This document shows positions 47,517 to 60,100 of a stretch of DNA of 64,000 bases, piece by piece. Position 1 is the stretch's first letter. Every line of letters starts with the position of its first letter. Location of the stretch: the NCBI RefSeq assembly GCF_000005505.3, contig NC_016131.3, positions 17,195,501 through 17,259,500 of the forward strand. The letters are read 5' to 3'. The position numbers and the translations under genes are program-made. The notes under the pieces were generated by a model. It saw nothing but the letters and a program-made list of their open reading frames with translations, was not told the DNA's origin and did no database searches. Source of the stretch: Brachypodium distachyon (Eukaryota; Streptophyta; Magnoliopsida; Poales; Poaceae).

Positions 47517-49740
47517 ATCTTTTAAGCTAATCGGAATGAGCAAGCAGGAGGTGCAGGACAACATTTTCAATGACGGAAACAGAAAACGTTAATCGTCTGC
47601 GCTCGCTGCCTGACTAAAAAAAACCACCTTGAAAAAATCACGTACACACGTATGTATACAATACGTGTGGTATGCAGGGCGCAGCATCGCGGAGCAACAC
47701 AAGGCCACGTGGAAACCACGGGCATGCATGCATGAAGCACGTGAACCGGGGCCTCCGTTTTTTTAGGAAGAAATATGTTGTTAGTAGCCGTAGACGAACC
47801 ATTTGATGATTAACTCAGCTATACGGCTTGAGTCGTCCGTGCGTAGTTAATTTCCACGCCCTGGGGGGGTGTGAACTGCGCGGTGATTAAGTTACGTAAG
47901 TTATTTGGACCAAATTCCCGATTAAACAATGCTAATTCTCTTGTCGTCGATGTTCCCGAATTCAAAACTCCACGTAAGGGATGCTATATTTTACACATCC
48001 AAATTCTTCGGTATATGGACGCACGTAAGCTCCGACAATGTTGACATGTAATTAAGCAGTACTCTACACATAGCTAGAGCTGCGACCAACACCAATTCTT
48101 TACTGACCAGTAAACTACCCAGTCCTGGTCAATTAATTTACACGATGCATGCATGCGTGCGTACGACGTCGGCCGGAACACGGTAGTATTACGGCTTCGA
48201 CTCTGATGACAATTCACTGACGCGTTACTGTAATCGACAGTACACTGTAGCACATACTCCACCGACCTATGCGCTCTCCGTCTGTCTGCCCTCCTCCTGC
48301 AACCCATCTTAAATGCCACGTTTTTCTTCTGTGGGGTCGTCGACACATGAATGCGACGGTTAAAAACCGTTGAGATTCATCTAGGCCTAGCTAGCTAGCG
48401 GGCGCAGGGCGACACTGCTACAGTGCATTCTCTCAGAGCCAAATCTGTGGGCAACAACGGTGTGCTTGCTAGTTAGCTAGGCCCCACGAGGACCCAAGCC
48501 CTGGCACGCATCCACGTCGCGCTAGCTGCATGCCTCGCGCTGACAGTGGGCCCGGATCCTGTCGCCAAGCATTGCATTGGCGTATAGATATGTGGGACTT
48601 ATGGAGTTTTCCCGCAAGAAAAATAAGACTTGTATGGAGTTTATCTGCACGTATACGATCATGATCGTAGAGTTTCACGCAAACAACTCCGTACGTGCGT
48701 GCGTACTACCTGCCCTGGACGCCGATCGAGCGACCGACCGTAGGGGCCCACCCACCACCGCCCAGTCTAGTCGTCCCTGGTCCAGGGCATGGGCGGTTGT
48801 ACTTAGCGGTCAATGTCGACCGACCTCGGCGCACCAATAAGCCGTGGTACGTTTCATATTCTCGCGATCGATCGGCATGGCGCGCGCGTCGGGCCATGGC
48901 ATAAGAGCATGCATGCACGTACTACTTCCGACTTGCATGTCGCTGCCGCGGGCGCGCGCCGCTCGGCGCGCCGACCCAGCCCGGTCCATGCATGTTCGTA
49001 CTTCGTACCGAATGCACTTGCACTTTTTTTTTGAGGCAGTGCACTTGCACTTGTTGCATTGCCACTAGATGTACGGTCCATCCGTCTCCACGTACGTACG
49101 TGTCTCCCTTTACTCTTTTTTTCTTCTTTTCCCCTTCTTTGTTGCTTCATCCTCTCGATCGACCCCGGTCCTGGCCTGTGGGGTCCGGCCACTTATGCAT
49201 GCGAATTGGGGTCGATGTTTTTTTCCCTTGGACTCACGGTCCGGGACACGTACGACCGATGGAGAACAAGAATATTCCCGTGCTCGATCGATCTCTCGTC
49301 TGTGTCAATCAACCCGGCCTGCCTTCTGCCTGCTTTGCAATTTGCAACTAGCAAAGGCAAAACGTGTGCCTTTCCTACTTAGTTTCTTTTGGGGATCCTT
49401 AACAGCGGCCCCCCGGCCCCCACAGCCATACAAGTGTCTCGCCGGCTTCCTGGTTTCTCGATCGCCTGTCGGTTAACGTGCGAAAGAAGGAGCGACCGGC
49501 CAGTTCGTTCTGCGCGCCCTCCATTCGAATAAACTAATCCCGCGCGCCACCATAATTGATATCATTAGGTCCTGATCGATCGTACCACGTGACTTAAGTA
49601 CTAGCTTAATTACCGCGACAAGTGTCCCAGAAATGTCTTCCCTTTCGTTAATTTGTTTGTTACTCCACTAGATCAACTTTGTTTGATCAACGTGAAAGAT
49701 GGTTAACTAATGAGAGATCGAGCTAGCTAGGCCGGTAATA

Positions 49741-49983
49741 CTCCCTCTATTCCTTAAATTAAGAACTATATTGTTTTCTTTGACTGAGGTTTTGATCAAG
49801 GATTACTCCATCGATGTGTGACTTATGTGATATAAATCATAATCACAAACAAGTATGTTTGAATACGCATCCAATGATATAAATTTTATTTCGCAAAATG
49901 TATATATTAATAGACTAAATCTTGGTCAATAAGGACTTGGTCAAAGAAAACATTATACGTCCTAATTTACGGAACAGAGGGAG
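49741..49983. mobile_element. Stowaway-type MITE
   Basis: About 243 bp between TA dinucleotides. Ends are CTCCCTCTATTCCTTAAATT and its inverted partner ending CGGAACAGAGGGAG. The AT-rich interior has TTCTTTGACTGAGGTTTTGA against CTTGGTCAAAGAAAAC. Confidence 0.88.
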
Positions 49984-51872
49984 TATAATGTTATTCCTCA
50001 AGATATTATAACTGCATGCGGCACCCGTTAATTAGTTTGCTTCCTCACTCCGCTTTCGGCTGCCTCACCCGTGACGTACGTGTCATGTATCTGTACGTAC
50101 CTACCTCGATCTCTCTAACCAGGACGCTATTGTTGTTGTCGTCATGTTAATTGTCAATACACGTACGAGACGTCAAACATTATACGGCAACAGACACGTA
50201 TATACATCAAAATTGCCTTCAACTAGCTGACAGATCAGCAATACGTGAACTGACAGCAACATTACGTCCACACTTGTTGTTTCATAGTACTACTAATTAG
50301 TAAACTGTAAAATCTGGAGAATCCTACCTACGTACTGAGGTGACTTCGATCGATCGATGCAAGCGCTACGTACCAAACGGTTCCCTGTGATATGAGTCAC
50401 CACGTACGTGTAGACAGGGATCGTTGGCTTTGGTAAAGTATATATTGGACGGTGCTGCATGCATGCACGCACGCTTTCTCTATCTCCGGTGACAAAGCCT
50501 TCTTTCCGTGTGACTTATTCAGTGTGCGCGTTTGTCGGTGTCTGTCTTCTGCACGCTTCAGAAACCCAAGAGATAATAAATTAATTTCTCTTGGTAATTC
50601 ATAAATGTAGTGTACATATTTGAGAAGGAAACGGGCAAGAGATCGATCGGCATATATATATGATGTCACGCATTACCTCTTGTTTCTGTGAAAAAATGAT
50701 GTATATTCTTACTCATCAGTTTGAACAAGTGACTAGCTGTACGTATATCTTGTGGGCGGCTGTTTGCATTATATACTCCACATGGTTTATGGCTTGTAAG
50801 GTTAGAGCACATGCGGGCATGGCGGCTTTGACCCTGCATGCATCTTAGCATGCCGGCGTAAAAAGATGGACGATCATTAGTTTACGTAAAAGCGCGGCAG
50901 GATCGTTCATTTGTTTTTACCTTGCGCATGCTTAGCTTATGCACTGAGGCACGTTCGCGGGGTTTCAGGCTGCTAGCATGCATGTATGTATGGATGCAGG
51001 CAACTGAGGCAAGCATGCGCTGTCTAGAATCTTGTAGGCTGGAGAAAGAATATGCACTGACAGATCCACTATACTTGTTTTGCGTGCGTGCATGCAGTTC
51101 GAAGTCCCAAATTAAAACAGAGCCGGCCACGCTATAGCTAAGCTAGATCGATCCGTGCATGCTATACCTTGTAGACCAAGAAAGAACTTGTAGTGTCTTA
51201 ATTCGGCGTGCTGCTGCATGCCAGCTGTTCATCATCCATCTCCAGTGCAAGGTGTTCAAGGTGTCAGTGGCACTCATGATCCATGAGCTGATTACACAAC
51301 ATATTGTCTATATCATTTTCTTACAAAAGTCAGATTATGTTACTGTTACGATAAGCTGTATATGCACGCATGGGAATCATCGATGGGCTTGATGCTAATT
51401 ATATATTCTTTCTTGTTCAGCGTGAGACGTTTAAGTGATACTGGTACATACGTGTGTCATGTTCTTATACGTACTACACACGAGAAATAAATTCCTAAAA
51501 CAAAAGCCAAGCTTGGTCAAAGCCTAGGCATGGAGTGAGTCGTCAGTAGACTTGGACCTGTGAGTCTGCGAAACAAAAGCGTGGCGTGGGGCCCGGCCGT
51601 GTGCATGGCCAACTGGGGCAAACGCCGAACATATATGGCAGCTTCACATGCGAATTGAACAACAAAGCAAGTCTCTCTGGGCTCTCTCTCTCTCTGGCTC
51701 AAAAGTCTAAAGTTTTTGGCACATTCTCTGGACGTACGTGCATACCCCCTGTTAGATGCATGCTTGTGTGTGGGAGCACGCGACAGATCGACGAATGAAT
51801 TGACCAAGACTTGGACGTACAAGGAGAATCTCCGAAAGCCATATCACTGTATGCCATAATTTGAATAATATA

Positions 51873-51993
51873 TTCCTCCGTCCAACGGAAAATGTCTCGA
51901 GTTTATTAAAATTTGGATGTATCTAGATGTAATTTAGTGTATAGATACATTCAAATTTAGTTAAAGTTGAGACATTTTTTTTGACGGAGAAAG
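51873..51993. mobile_element. Stowaway-type MITE, related to 10557
   Basis: About 121 bp between TA dinucleotides. It has TTCCTCCGTCCAACGGAAAA at the left and GACATTTTTTTTGACGGAG at the right. The interior GTCTCGAGTTTATTAAAATT and TTCAAATTTAGTTAAAGTTG match the 10557 element. Confidence 0.85.
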
Positions 51994-53913
51994 TATTTGC
52001 TATGACTGTGAAACTTCTACATGCATATGTTTTGTCTAATGTCTAGGAAATGTCGATCGAGTGTACCAAATGCAGCAGACAAGCCGAACGAGGCCTGCAT
52101 TATTTTATATATACCGTCACACTAGTTTACAGGAGTAGCAAACTAGTAACACAATTTCGTCGTCTGACTTGTGAAACCTGAGCAATTCACACCTGCTCCA
52201 AGACAAATCACACAGCAAGGAATCCCATTAATTGCTCTGTTGGTGCAAATAATTAAACAAAATAAAAGGGTTTTAGAGGTGTATGACGACAAATTGACAG
52301 CGAAGAGCAGACCAATGCCAAATCTTTGCCCCCTGATGCATCATGAACCACCCCTTCCATGCTTTGATTAATGAACATATATTACTGTATATGAGTGAAA
52401 GGGAGCAGCCGCACATAGATAGCAGAGGTATTTTCCAGGGGGCGGTAACGCGTAGCTGGCTTCAGTTATCGATCCCAAGAAAGTTAAAGAGAGAAAGGCC
52501 ACCGCGACAACCAAAAAGCTGTGGAAACCTCGCTAGATCAACAAAATGCACGCACCCACTTGCTTCCAAAGAATTGGAGGGAGTACTTACATTACACATT
52601 CCGCTCTCTTTTCTTAAGCAAACTGAAAGTACATAGAAATCATGAAAAGCCAGGATCTCTGCGCAGCAGGCCAAGAAACAAAATTTTGCGACTTTTTTAA
52701 TGCTCAGGGTCGGAGGATGACGCGGCAGGCCCCCACATGGCGGTCAGGGTCAGGTGACCAAATCAGGCCAGTTCGAGCGAGCAGCAAAGGGCGTCTGCGT
52801 CTGTGCCGTCGGACGTGTCCGGGCCACGTAGACACGTGGCTAGCCAAAGCAAGCTGGGCCCGTGGACACTGCTAGCGAGACACTGGACTCATGGGCCCAG
52901 ACGGTCTCTTCTTCTGACCCACAGACTGACCGGTGAGCCCCACCCGCGCCGCTACCCAACTGCCACCACTCCCAACTGCCAGCCTTTGGCTTCTTCTCCA
53001 ACGCCCACAGAGTCTTTCTCTACCGCCTGTGCGTACGTGTAGTCGCATACGTACGCCTTGTACTCTTGTGTACACGTGGTTATACGTATACACCTTTTGC
53101 CTGTACATGTGACTTTTTTTTTTGTGCTGGCCTGTACATGTGAGTTGCCTTGAAGACATGGAGGGGGTGAGGTCATGGACCAGGAAAGCCAAATCAGTAG
53201 GGACTCGATGGTATCCAAAGCGATTGCACGGTAATTAATTCAGAGATCGATTATTTGTGTCTAGGCACGAATTGAATGGTTAATTTTGAAGAGGTTGTGC
53301 ATATAGTAAGGTCAAATTGGAGCAGGCATTCTTGAATTGTATATGTTCACCACTTGAATTTGATCCCACGGTGAAAATCTTTGTCATTGAAGTAGAATAT
53401 CTGGTGACTATCAATTGCTTTGATTGCATACGTATCATCTATAATTGCCTTCATTTATGGTTGCAGCCATTTTGGGGAAAGAATTTACGTTGTCTTCACA
53501 GCTAAGGAAACACTGCTACTTCTACTCTATTGCCAATAAATAAATAAATAAATATTTTCTAAAAATTAGTATATCAGCATATTTTTGCACGTTTAAAACG
53601 TACAAGGTGACCCGTCGAACAACTACGCGACAATCTACATTGTCGGAAGCACCGTTAACGCACCGAGCAGTCGCTTGCCGACAACATATCTATATTTTCT
53701 AACAGTCCATGTAACCTGACATGACGTTATTTCGGAGACACCCGTGCAAGAAATCAATCTCTGTCGTTACATCGTGTCGTGCACAACGTCAGACGACGCA
53801 TAGGAGCGAGCAACGACAAACATGAAATATACGGCCGTTACATATAACCTATCAAATATTTCTAGGTAACAAATGAAATGAAAACATTTTCTTCATCACT
53901 GCACATGGTACTA

Positions 53914-54026
53914 CTCCCTCCGTTCCATATTAAGTGACTCAAATTTATTCACATATGAATGCATCTATATCCAAAAGACGTCTAAATACATCTAATATTT
54001 CGTCACTTAATATGAGAGAGAGGGAG
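53914..54026. mobile_element. Stowaway-type MITE in the TPP promoter
   Basis: 113 bp between TA dinucleotides. Ends are CTCCCTCCGTTCCATATTAA and TTAATATGAGAGAGAGGGAG, with interior AAGTGACTCAAATTTATTC against AATATTTCGTCACTT. It ends 85 bp before the TATA box. Confidence 0.9.
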
Positions 54027-54111
54027 TAGTATTTTTCAAGACTGAAAACAAAATTAACACATGATTCCACGTCAGAAAAGACCCAAAAAGGGGGGCCAGC
54101 CTCTCAAATCC

Positions 54112-54119
54112 TATAAATA
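54112..54119 (+). promoter_or_regulatory. TATA box of the TPP gene
   Basis: TATAAATA in CCTATAAATAGGGCC, 193 bases before the start codon, followed by a C/T-rich leader. It is a textbook plant core promoter. Confidence 0.8.
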
Positions 54120-54311
54120 GGGCCGGGACTCCACCGTCCCCCAAACATCAAGCCACCACCATTTCCTCTCCTTTTTCCTCCAGACTCCCAAACCATCGCC
54201 ATCGCAGCAGCACCCTGTTTTCTCCTTGCTCCCGTTGCATCCCGTCCCGTCCCGTTTCTTCTCTTCCCCTCTCTCCGGCCCCTGCGTTAAACGCGTGTTC
54301 TCGCTCTCGCC

Positions 54312-57146
54312 ATGACCAAGCACAGCGCCTTCGCGGCCGAGGACGCGGTGGCGCCGGCGCCGGCGCAGGCGGGCCGCCATTTCTCTTCGCTCCCTCCGCG
54401 CGACTGCCGGAAGGCCGCCCTGGGCCGCATGGACCTCGCCACCTCTGGGCCTCTACGGGCCGGATCTCTCGTGGACTCCATGAGGGCCTCCTCCCCTCGC
54501 CACGCCAAGCCCGCCGCCGCCGACGCAGAGTACCTGGACTGGATCGTAAGTTTAGACCTCCATATATTTGCGTGTGTGTTTACTTTGATTTCGTTCTCAG
54601 GTCGGCCTTAATTAAGAAACACCCGTGGCCAGGTGGCCTGACTCGTTCTGAACTTGTGAATCTGCAGGAGAAGCACCCGTCGGCATTGGAGGGGTTCGAG
54701 TCGGTGCTGGCGGCGGCGCAGGGGAAGCAGATCGTGATGTTCCTCGACTACGACGGCACCCTGTCGCCCATCGTCCAGGATCCGGAAAGCGCCGTCATGA
54801 CCGAAGATGTCAGTTCTTCTTCTTCTTCTTCTTCTTCTTCCAACGACATCGATCCCCTCAAGCAGAGCATGCTCTCTCTGTTCACGAGAACCCCCTTTTT
54901 GTTCTTACCGGTCCGGATTTTGTTTCTCTCCTGTGGCGTGCAGATGAGAGACGCAGTGAGGAGCGTGGCCCAGCATTTCCCGACCGCCATCGTCAGTGGA
55001 AGAGGCAGAGACAAGGTAGTTTCTACTCTCTTTTGCTGCTGGGTTTTATTTTTTCCTTCGGTTTCTTGTTGCTGTAAAAGAAGCCATTTTTTTTTCCTCC
55101 TCCGGGGGCTCCGGGGCCCCCTCGATCGGTCGCCATGATGACTCCACCCTGCACTGTAAAAGGAATCTTCCAGGTTTCCTTTTTGTTATATTTGCGCGTG
55201 TTTTTTACCGGCCGCGTGACATGGCATGCTTGTCTGCGTGTGTGTGGGTGAATCTAGACGCTATAGACACAACAGTACATGCAAAGATAGCAATGCGCTT
55301 GTCTATGGCGAGCTTTTATCGTGTACTCCTTTCGTTGCAGGAGCCTACAAACAAAGGCAGTTTGCCACTTTGCTTGCATGTTTTTTCTCCCACTTTTACC
55401 GCCTCTTCTCTCCTACTGTACTCCATGCACCCCGTATTGTTTTGTACTACCCCGTATTGCTTTGTACTACCAGTCAAGCATGAATTTATTCATGAACGAC
55501 AAGTTTAAATAACACAGGTGTTTAACTTCGTGAAACTGGAGGAGCTCTACTACGCCGGGAGCCATGGCATGGACATCTGGGCCCCTAAGACCGGGTCCAA
55601 CCTCAAGGCAAATGTTAGTTAGTCTCCATCGCACCGCTCTTTCAATTTCTCTCAACACTTCCTCAGTTGACTTATTCTCTCTCAACAGTCTTGCACTTTT
55701 CTAGACGAAAGAGACTTTTCCTGGGTTATAATTATTTTATAGTACAAGTTTTTCTACACTGCAAGTCAGTTTGATGAGTTAGTGGGTTGTTTGATTTGTG
55801 GACGCATCATGCAGGGTGACGGGATTCTGTGCCAGCCCGCGATCGACTTCCTGCCCGTCATCGAGGAGGTAGCTAGCTAGGCCTAACTTGCTTTCATTTC
55901 CTCTGAATTAATCAACCGGGTGCACTTTATTTCTCGCAAGCCACCTACTGGTACTCCAAGAAAATAATGAATGTCCAATTAACCCAGGTGTTCCAGACGC
56001 TGACGGAGAAGATGGAGTCCATCCCTGGCGCCATGGTGGAGAACAACAAGTTCTGCCTCTCGGTGCATTTCCGCTGCGTGGCCGAGGAGGAATGGGATGG
56101 CCTCGGAGAGCAGGTGAGAGCAGTGCTGGAAGGCTACCCTGATCTCCGGCTCACTAAAGGCAGAAAGGTCCTTGAGATCAGGCCGTCCATCAAGTGGGAC
56201 AAAGGCAACGCCCTCGAGTTCCTGCTCGAAGCTCTCGGTGAGTTTTTGATCTAGCAGTTCATACATTCATGTAGTTCTCATGTGCTAGCTAGTGTGATCT
56301 TATTAAGATTTTTTTGATGAACTGATTCTTTTCTTCTTCTTGAAAAGGCTTTGCGGGTCGCGGTGATATTTTCCCCATTTACATCGGGGACGATCGCACG
56401 GACGAGGACGCCTTCAAGGTATGCATACAATGCACAATTGATCTAGCTAGCTGCACGTATACGTGTCAGCTTCTCTCTTTTGTACCGATACTACGGGTCC
56501 GGCGAAAAGCACATGAATGAACTACGAACTGACGCCTTTGTGTTTAACCTTTCCCCCCAAATGAAATGAATTAGGTCCTGCGCAAGACAGGACAAGGCAT
56601 CGGGATCCTCGTCACGAAGTCCCCCAAGGAGACCGGTGGATCCTATTCTCTGCGGGAGCCGGACGAGGTATATACAAACATACCACACACGCTCTATATT
56701 TTTGTGCACATGCACACATATACAAATAGGAGTACATGATATATAGTTTATGTATAGTTGTATATAGAATGAGGTAGCCGCATGCCTATTTTTGTGCTAG
56801 TAACTTTGTGCTTTAAAAGTGAAGACTGCCCATAGCTAGCATGCATGAAATCGTAAAGCAACTGTTGTAGTTGCTGTAGTACTAGTAGAGCTAGTAGTTA
56901 GGTACTTTTATATAGGTGCATGCATATATGCTCTCGAGTGTACAGATTCTCCGTAAAGTCGTTTGCTTGGAGAAAGAAAAGGAATGAAAAGATCAGTGCC
57001 AGTTCTTTTCTTGTAGCTAGCTAGTCATGCATGCATGGTTTTGACATGTAATGTGCATATATAATTAACATGGGTGTTGGTCATTTTGCTGACAGGTTAA
57101 AGAGTTCCTTCGCAAGCTGGTCAAGAGCGGCGTGACAAAGGGTTAA
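54312..57146 (+). CDS. TPP: Trehalose-6-phosphate phosphatase (RAMOSA3/SRA-like)
   Basis: Removes phosphate from trehalose-6-phosphate, the sugar signal; EC 3.1.3.12. Nine exons: 54312-54545, 54668-54808, 54944-55015, 55518-55613, 55815-55868, 55988-56237, 56348-56418, 56575-56667 and 57096-57146. They total 1062 nt, 353 residues plus stop, one frame. It starts [20 protein letters not shown]; from memory maize RAMOSA3 starts similarly (MTKHA). HAD-phosphatase motifs are all present: motif [13 protein letters not shown] with both catalytic aspartates, motif [15 protein letters not shown], then [39 protein letters not shown] and motif [17 protein letters not shown]. The N-terminus is not an obvious transit peptide. 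Intron 2 begins with a TTC microsatellite. Clade placement is inferred; enzyme identity is firm. Confidence 0.96.
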
Positions 57147-60100
57147 TTTAGTAATCACCAGCCACCTGCCTCTAATTGACTGTCGACATGGTGGAGAGCA
57201 AGCTGAGCTCGCTCGCTCGCTCTAGAACAAGTCTTTTTTCCTTTTTGGACCTGGTTTTCTCTCCTTGCTTGGGATGTTCCATCTGTGTTTTTTAGTGGAA
57301 GACTGCATCCTTGCGTGTTTGGATCCATATATGTGATCCAGAGCAGTGATCGACCCTATATATAGGCCCTGGCTAGTTAGCTTTGAAGGTTCCTATTACT
57401 GTATCCCTTCTCGCAAGTTAGCTTTGTAATTAGCCTTTGGCGTAGCTATGACAGGATTAGGAGAGGCAAAGTAGCCCTCCTTTTTTCTCGCCCTGCACTA
57501 CAAAACTCTAGTGCTTTGCTCGCTTTGCTCATTAATCTTTTTTTATCAGATCCATGTTTAACTTGAGATATCGTTATGCATGCTACTTATACTTAGGCTT
57601 GGACTAATTAAGCACGCAACGCAATTCGTCAACCAGGTGATTTGCAGACGGAGCTGTCTTGGTCGTAGTTACTGCATGTGGTTGGTCGAAAACGGCGTGC
57701 AGTTAAGGCATGGAATCTAAAAAATGACACGAGGAACAGGTAGCTAGCTAGGGAACCGAAAGCACACACTGCACAGCAGACTAGCAGAGCAGTGCCTGCA
57801 TCCGGATCGATGCATGTCATATGGATTACCGAGAAGCTAGACGGAATGGGGTCGATGGAGCCTAGATGCAAGTCGCTGTCTTCTCGCTCGACCCAGGCTG
57901 CAGGACCAAAGGTGGAGGAGGCTGGGAATTAAAGCTGCTGTATCGATCGATCTGCATGCTGCTGAAGCTGCTATGCACTCTATGCAGTTACCGTCATCAA
58001 TGGCGTGCAGTGGCGCCAAAACGTTGCCGTCGAGAAGGCAGGTTTGGACCCGGCCAGTAGTGCTAGAGGGAACGAGGCAGGTATGTTAGGTAGGAGTACG
58101 TACTTGGATCGCACCATTTCTCCACGGGTTCCGATGGGTAGAAACGGCAAGGATCCACATGCACATGGGGGGTACGGTGGGGGACTACACTCTACACTAC
58201 TGGACCTCTGTCTGACCTGGGGTCCGTCGGCCGGCCGGCCGGCCATGGGAAGCAGATCGATCGAGACCGAGATCGAGACAATGCAGGTCCGGTAGCTAGC
58301 TTTTCCGCTTTAATTTCCTGCTCATTGAATGCGCCGTACGTAGTACTAGGAGATCGAGGAAAGGGGGAAACCATTAACCAGCAGCAGATTGCAGCTGGAA
58401 CAACGCGCCGGCCGTGCCCACGCCGATGCCGATGCCGATGCCGGCCGGCATGCATGCATGCAGCGCAGTGCAGCCCAAGTCGATCCATCGATGGGCGCTC
58501 TTCCAGGTCTCGATTCGGCTTTCCGGGGGCGCGGACTCAGATTCCTGCGCAGGCAAGGCAACCAGGCAGGCGGCAGGCCAGGCAGGACACATGCATGTCG
58601 TTCTTCTGCCCGGCCCCGATGACCGGCCGGCAGAGACCTTCGGCATGGGATTTCCCCCTGCAGCTAGAGCACTCTTCATTTAATTCCGGCGTATCGTATC
58701 GATCGGCCGGTCGCGAGCAGTCTCCATAGGCATGCAGATGCATGTGCCGACCAGAGAACACCACGCTACTATGGCAGTATGGCTGCCTCCGTCCCTGCAG
58801 CCTATACTAGCTATACACAGTGCTGACAGGCATCGCTGCCGTCACCGGCCTATACGTACTACAACGGAACGCACCCTGTGATGTGAAGGAACACGCCCTG
58901 GACCCCTGGTCGTACACGTTAATCCGGTTCAGTAATTAGTTTATATTAGCTCTGCGATCAAACAGCAAAGTTGTACGCAAGACGTACGTGTGTGCATTCT
59001 ACAGTAAGGTCGACCATATTCGGAACCATATGCATAATTGCAAATATGGAATTTTCTCATTAACTAAGGACGAACATTCACAGACAAGGGGATCCCAAAA
59101 TGGAAATTCGCACCGGCGCGGTCCAATAAAACAGCCGGCGCACACATGCCGAACCCAACCCACGGGGAGGCGAGCGGGACGCCGGCGGCACGCGTTATTG
59201 TGATGGGCCCGGTCTGTCAGCGACCATTAATCGCCTCCACCGGTTTTCTCACCCACTTCTCCTCGGCTACAGAGGCGACTAATGGCGGTTCGCCGGGTCA
59301 ATGTCCGCAGGTTGCCATGCGGGTGCTTCCCCGCGCATTCCCAACGCAAATCTCGCCGTGTTCACACCGCTCGCCGATCCGCATATTCCCCTGGCTATAA
59401 AAGCAGCCCCTCCCCCGGCGGTGCTCGCCATTCCTCTCGCCCCGTCTTCCTCGCCGTCTCTCCTCTCTCTCCTCGTCCCCAAACTCTCTCTCGCCCACAA
59501 AAATGGGCCCCTCACCGTCGCCGAGGCCGAAGTCTTGAACGAGCACGACTACCTGGCGCCGCCGGACTGCCGGCTGCCGGGCGGTGGGGCGCTTTCGCTG
59601 GCGGCATCCCACCGCGGCCGCCGCCGGAAGGGCGCGCCTGGCCGCGCCCCATCGCTGCCCACTACTGACTAGGGTTAGGGCTTCGGTTTTTTTAATATAA
59701 ATTTCACTAAATTTAATGAAATGTATTCCGGGTTGATCAAATGTGTCAAATTCATAATTTTTAGAATTTAGTATTGGGGGCGCGGCTGGGAAGCGGCCCA
59801 ACCCCAACTTTAATTTTGCACCGGCGCCCCCAAAAGGCCTAAGAAACGGCCACGCCGGAGGCCATATGGTGATATGGTGAGCCGAGCGGGGATGCTCTAA
59901 CCGGCCACGCAAACATAGCACGAAGCACCCCTACTCTTTAGTTTAAGGCAGAGCTCTAGCATATAGCTTCCTTGAAGTACTGGAAAATGATGTGCCTTAA
60001 CGTGCAAGAACACACTAGCGCAGACAAGGCCAATATGCCCTATGTGTAAAGCAATTTCAGGAAAGTGCCCCTTTGCAGAAACTGGCATCAGGCATTCAGG

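Larger units (their letters stand above)
47514..53913. other. Gene-poor region upstream of the TPP gene
   Basis: No exon or RNA gene that I can support. It holds two MITEs listed separately (49741-49983 and 51873-51993). It continues the enrichment in CATGCATG, GATCGATC, CTAGCTAG and GTACGTAC words seen at 42-46 kb. Confidence 0.45.

Noticed and set aside
52505..52530. AAAGCTGTGGAA, a partial match to the complement of miR396
   Set aside because: Only 12 bases match and I see no matching hairpin arm nearby.
54887..55138. Open frame continuing from TPP exon 3 into the intron
   Set aside because: It reads through the intron; the GT at 55016 and the next exon give the conserved TPP sequence.
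59298..59921. 207-codon minus-strand open frame
   Set aside because: No recognisable motif, and it passes through AT-rich DNA and GC-rich DNA with no splice or promoter support.
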